32,795 bases of DNA, from the NCBI GenBank assembly GCA_964383665.1, contig CAYLHO010000007.1:1-32795 (forward strand), written 5' to 3'. A program made the position numbers and the translations under genes. Source of the stretch: UMGS687 sp964383665 (GTDB lineage: Bacteria > Bacillota > Clostridia > Christensenellales > UBA1242). Numbering within the stretch: the stretch's first letter is position 1; each line of letters starts with the position of its first letter. The notes under the pieces are model-generated. The model did not search any database. It was not told the origin of the DNA and saw nothing but the letters and a program-made list of their open reading frames with translations. Positions 31,200 to 32,795 of the stretch are shown in pieces.

Positions 31200-31481
31200 T
31201 TATTTTTTAACAAAAATTTGTCGAACAACGTTATCTGTTATGTTCATTAAGTTGTTAATTTCTTTAATCATTTCTGGATTAATTGAAAGGTTAACAAGAA
31301 CATAATATCCTTCATTTTTGAAGTTGATTGGGTATGCAAATTTTCTCATTCCCCATTTGTCTGTTCCTTCAACAACTCCACCTCTCGACTCAATCATTGA
31401 AGCAACTTTTTTAATTGTTTCTTCTTTTTGTTCGTCGGTTGCGCTTGATGAAATGATATAGAGCAATTCGTACTTATTCAT
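31200..31481 (-). CDS. rpsF: 30S ribosomal protein S6
   Basis: 93 residues, normal. It opens with MNKYELLYIIS, followed by EGTDKWGMRKFAYPINFKNE, GYYVLVNL and the end DNVVRQIFVKK, all typical of S6, which binds 16S with S18. Start: the ATG at 31481 with AAAGGAGG is chosen. The frame reaches an ATG at 31517 that has no ribosome site and lies too close to the promoter. It heads the operon, 60 bases upstream of ssb. Confidence 0.97.
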   Translation of the reverse strand: MNKYELLYIISSSATDEQKEETIKKVASMIESRGGVVEGTDKWGMRKFAYPINFKNEGYYVLVNLSINPEMIKEINNLMNITDNVVRQIFVKK

Positions 31482-31531
31482 ATCTTTTCCTCCTTTTGGA
31501 CAAATTCCAACCTTCAAGTTGGTTTTGGTTT

Positions 31532-31560
31532 TTCATAAGAAAAACAAGGACTTTTGTCAA
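31532..31560 (-). promoter_or_regulatory. promoter of rpsF-ssb-rpsR
   Basis: Minus strand perfect TTGACA (31560-31555), a 17-base spacer and TATGAA (31537-31532), 51 bases before the rpsF ATG. The leader between them shows no strong hairpin. Confidence 0.65.
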
Positions 31561-31608
31561 GTCGTTGATATAATAACACATGCAGCTTTTTTTTGCAAGC
31601 AAAATTTA

Positions 31609-31632
31609 AAAAACGCCAAGAAAATTCTTGGC
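31609..31632 (-). terminator. intrinsic terminator of the unknown 217-residue protein gene
   Basis: A perfect 8-base stem (GCCAAGAA / TTCTTGGC, 31615-31632) with a 2-base loop is followed on the minus strand by GTTTTTTAAA. It starts 7 bases after the gene's stop codon. Confidence 0.88.
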
Positions 31633-31638
31633 ATTTCT

Positions 31639-32292
31639 TTATTTCGACATTTCATTAACAACCATAATTGCAACAGCTCCCGCAGCGGCTGTTCCCAAAA
31701 CTGTTAGAACCTTTTCAACAGGCGACGAAGCTGAAGTTGCAATTCGGACAAGAGCCATTGCTTCAACCCCAACAATTGTTGCATCTGTTAAAAGTTGGAG
31801 CCCGTCAATCTTACCCTTCTTAAATGTTTTCTTAAATGCTGGCAAATTAAGCATTTCAGCTGCCTTTTTAACCGTTTTCGGGCACACATCAACCAAATCT
31901 GCAAGCTCATTAACACTTTCAGGAAGATTTTCAAGCGTGCAAAAACTGTTTTCTTTCCTTAAAATTCCACTTCCACAAGCATCTTCGCACGCTTTCAAAA
32001 CCCCATGTTCTTTAATTTCATTTTCAAGTTCATCAAGATTTTCGCGTTTGAATTTTTCGGTTGTTGTATACGAAATTGTAAGTTCAAGAGAACTCTCATT
32101 TTTTAACAAGACTTCAACCTTTGGCGCTCCAGTGAAAATCTCATTAAGCAAAACCCTGTTGAAACTAAATTCGTCTAAAATTTCCGTCCAGTCAGAATTA
32201 TTCGACCAACTTATTTTGGTTTTAGAAAGGTCATTGCCTCGCTTTAAACTTTTCTTAAATTTTATATACTTCATTTCATCATTTTCCTTCAT
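31639..32292 (-). CDS. unknown protein with an HTH-like stretch and a hydrophobic C-terminal helix
   Basis: 217 residues, not recognised. The N-terminal ~105 residues are polar with a basic start (MKENDEMKYIKFKKSLKRG). Three Cys follow in CEDACGSG and NSFCTL. Residues ~125-150 (SVNELADLVDVCPKTVKKAA) have the spacing of a helix-turn-helix. The C-terminus (about 188-213, VEKVLTVLGTAAAGAVAIMVV) is a Gly/Ala-rich hydrophobic helix that could insert in a membrane or bury in a dimer. Start: ATG with AAAGGAGAA; an in-frame ATG six codons on is the alternative. It is a single-gene unit with a strong promoter and terminator, lying where a 23S gene might be expected after the 16S gene. Confidence 0.75.
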   Translation of the reverse strand: MKENDEMKYIKFKKSLKRGNDLSKTKISWSNNSDWTEILDEFSFNRVLLNEIFTGAPKVEVLLKNESSLELTISYTTTEKFKRENLDELENEIKEHGVLKACEDACGSGILRKENSFCTLENLPESVNELADLVDVCPKTVKKAAEMLNLPAFKKTFKKGKIDGLQLLTDATIVGVEAMALVRIATSASSPVEKVLTVLGTAAAGAVAIMVVNEMSK

Positions 32293-32307
32293 AGAGTTCT
32301 CCTTTAT

Positions 32308-32336
32308 ATTGTATTATACGACGAAAAAGTTGTCAA
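32308..32336 (-). promoter_or_regulatory. strong promoter of the unknown 217-residue protein gene
   Basis: Minus strand perfect TTGACA (32336-32331), a spacer of exactly 17 bases and TACAAT (32313-32308), 15 bases before the ATG. It starts directly after the upstream terminator's T-run. Confidence 0.75.
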
Positions 32337-32342
32337 TAAAAC

Positions 32343-32374
32343 AAAAAAAAGAACACCCCGCTAAAGGTGTTCTT
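32343..32374 (-). terminator. intrinsic terminator downstream of the 16S rRNA gene
   Basis: A perfect 10-base stem (AAAGAACACC / GGTGTTCTTT, 32348-32374) with a 7-base loop is followed on the minus strand by TTTTTTTTG. Nothing but about 245 bases of spacer separates it from the 16S 3' end, so the rRNA transcript probably ends here. Confidence 0.85.
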
Positions 32375-32620
32375 TTATTCTTCCTTGATTTAAAAACTGA
32401 ATACAAATTGGAATGGGTTTTGACGCTTAAACACATGGTTTACCTTGTTTTTTATTACTCATTCATAACAAAGTTTTGATTATAAATCACAAATAATTTC
32501 AGTCACTTTCGGTGTTGCTTTTTACTAAAAGCATAAAATTATAAATTTTCGATTTGTTTTAAACAAATCCACCTTAATTGAACATGTCAATTATGATGTC
32601 GACTTTAAAGAAATACTCTT
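32375..32620 (-). other. 16S 3' trailer / ITS-like spacer without tRNA or 23S
   Basis: 246 AT-rich bases with no ORF, no tRNA cloverleaf and no 23S start. It holds a 9-base palindromic stem (GATTTGTTT / AAACAAATC, 32551-32569). A 7-base stem touches the 16S 3' end (TTTAAAG / CTTTAAA, 32604-32624). Near its end on the minus strand is TTGTATTCAGTTTTTAA, similar to motifs common in Bacillota 16S-23S spacers. The latter suggests a once-linked operon. Confidence 0.5.

Positions 32621-32795
<175 letters not shown>

Noticed and set aside
31628..32479. 283-residue plus-strand ORF opposite the unknown protein
   Set aside because: It reads backwards through two terminators and the promoter of the minus-strand gene, is Ser/Phe-rich and lacks a ribosome site. 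The minus frame has promoter, ribosome site and terminator in order.
32375..32620. tRNA gene in the spacer after 16S
   Set aside because: No acceptor stem or T-loop motif (GTTCRANNC) could be found on either strand.

Overview
The window comes from the chromosome of an AT-rich, endospore-forming Bacillota (Clostridia-like) bacterium. The evidence is a complete gerA-type germinant receptor operon, Gram-positive signals (VanW-family wall protein, InlB-type repeats, AGGAGG ribosome sites, TTGACA/TATAAT promoters) and a 16S rRNA 3' end of Bacillota type. UGA is used as a stop (secA), so the code is the standard bacterial one. The lineage looks like an uncultured gut-type Clostridia, but that is inferred from style and not from a search.

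Layout. 1-376: a possible 3' end of a plus-strand gene and a strong inverted repeat. 377-4227 (minus): gerAA-gerAB-gerAC, each overlapping the next by 17 bases. 4246-6009: glmS. 6085-9359: secA, translationally coupled to a metallo-beta-lactamase-fold hydrolase. 9469-9939: a small double zinc-ribbon protein with a poly-Asp/Glu tail. 10170-13055 (plus): a 961-residue polytopic membrane protein resembling VirB6/TrbL-type conjugation channel proteins, with no other transfer genes nearby. 13097-14397: a divergent pair, a ferritin-like di-metal protein and a small helical protein. 14428-16032: VanW-family protein. 16088-18608: rpmG-secE-nusG-rplK-rplA, with an L1-operator-like leader in front of rplK. 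18749-30310: one gene for a giant membrane-anchored surface protein (about 3853 residues) ending in an InlB-type repeat array. 30464-31481: rpsF-ssb-rpsR. 31639-32292: an unrecognised protein. 32621-32795: the 3' end of a minus-strand 16S rRNA gene.

Most of the window is one long minus-strand run of housekeeping units, each closed by an intrinsic terminator. The plus-strand genes (10170-13055 and 13960-14397) are islands within it. At three junctions (glmS/gerAA, rplA/vanW, giant gene/rpmG) a terminator hairpin overlaps the start signals or promoter of the next gene. In two of these the overlapping promoter looks like a forespore (sigma-G-type) promoter, which would separate sporulation expression from vegetative read-through.

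Most notable observations: the orphan VirB6-like protein with its long cytoplasmic tail; the giant surface protein and its recently duplicated repeat DNA; a three-arm, mutually exclusive hairpin leader before rpmG; a 16S gene followed by a terminator and a protein gene instead of a 23S gene; a SecE with an extra C-terminal membrane segment; and a GerAC without a lipobox. All calls come from reading the sequence. No database search was run.
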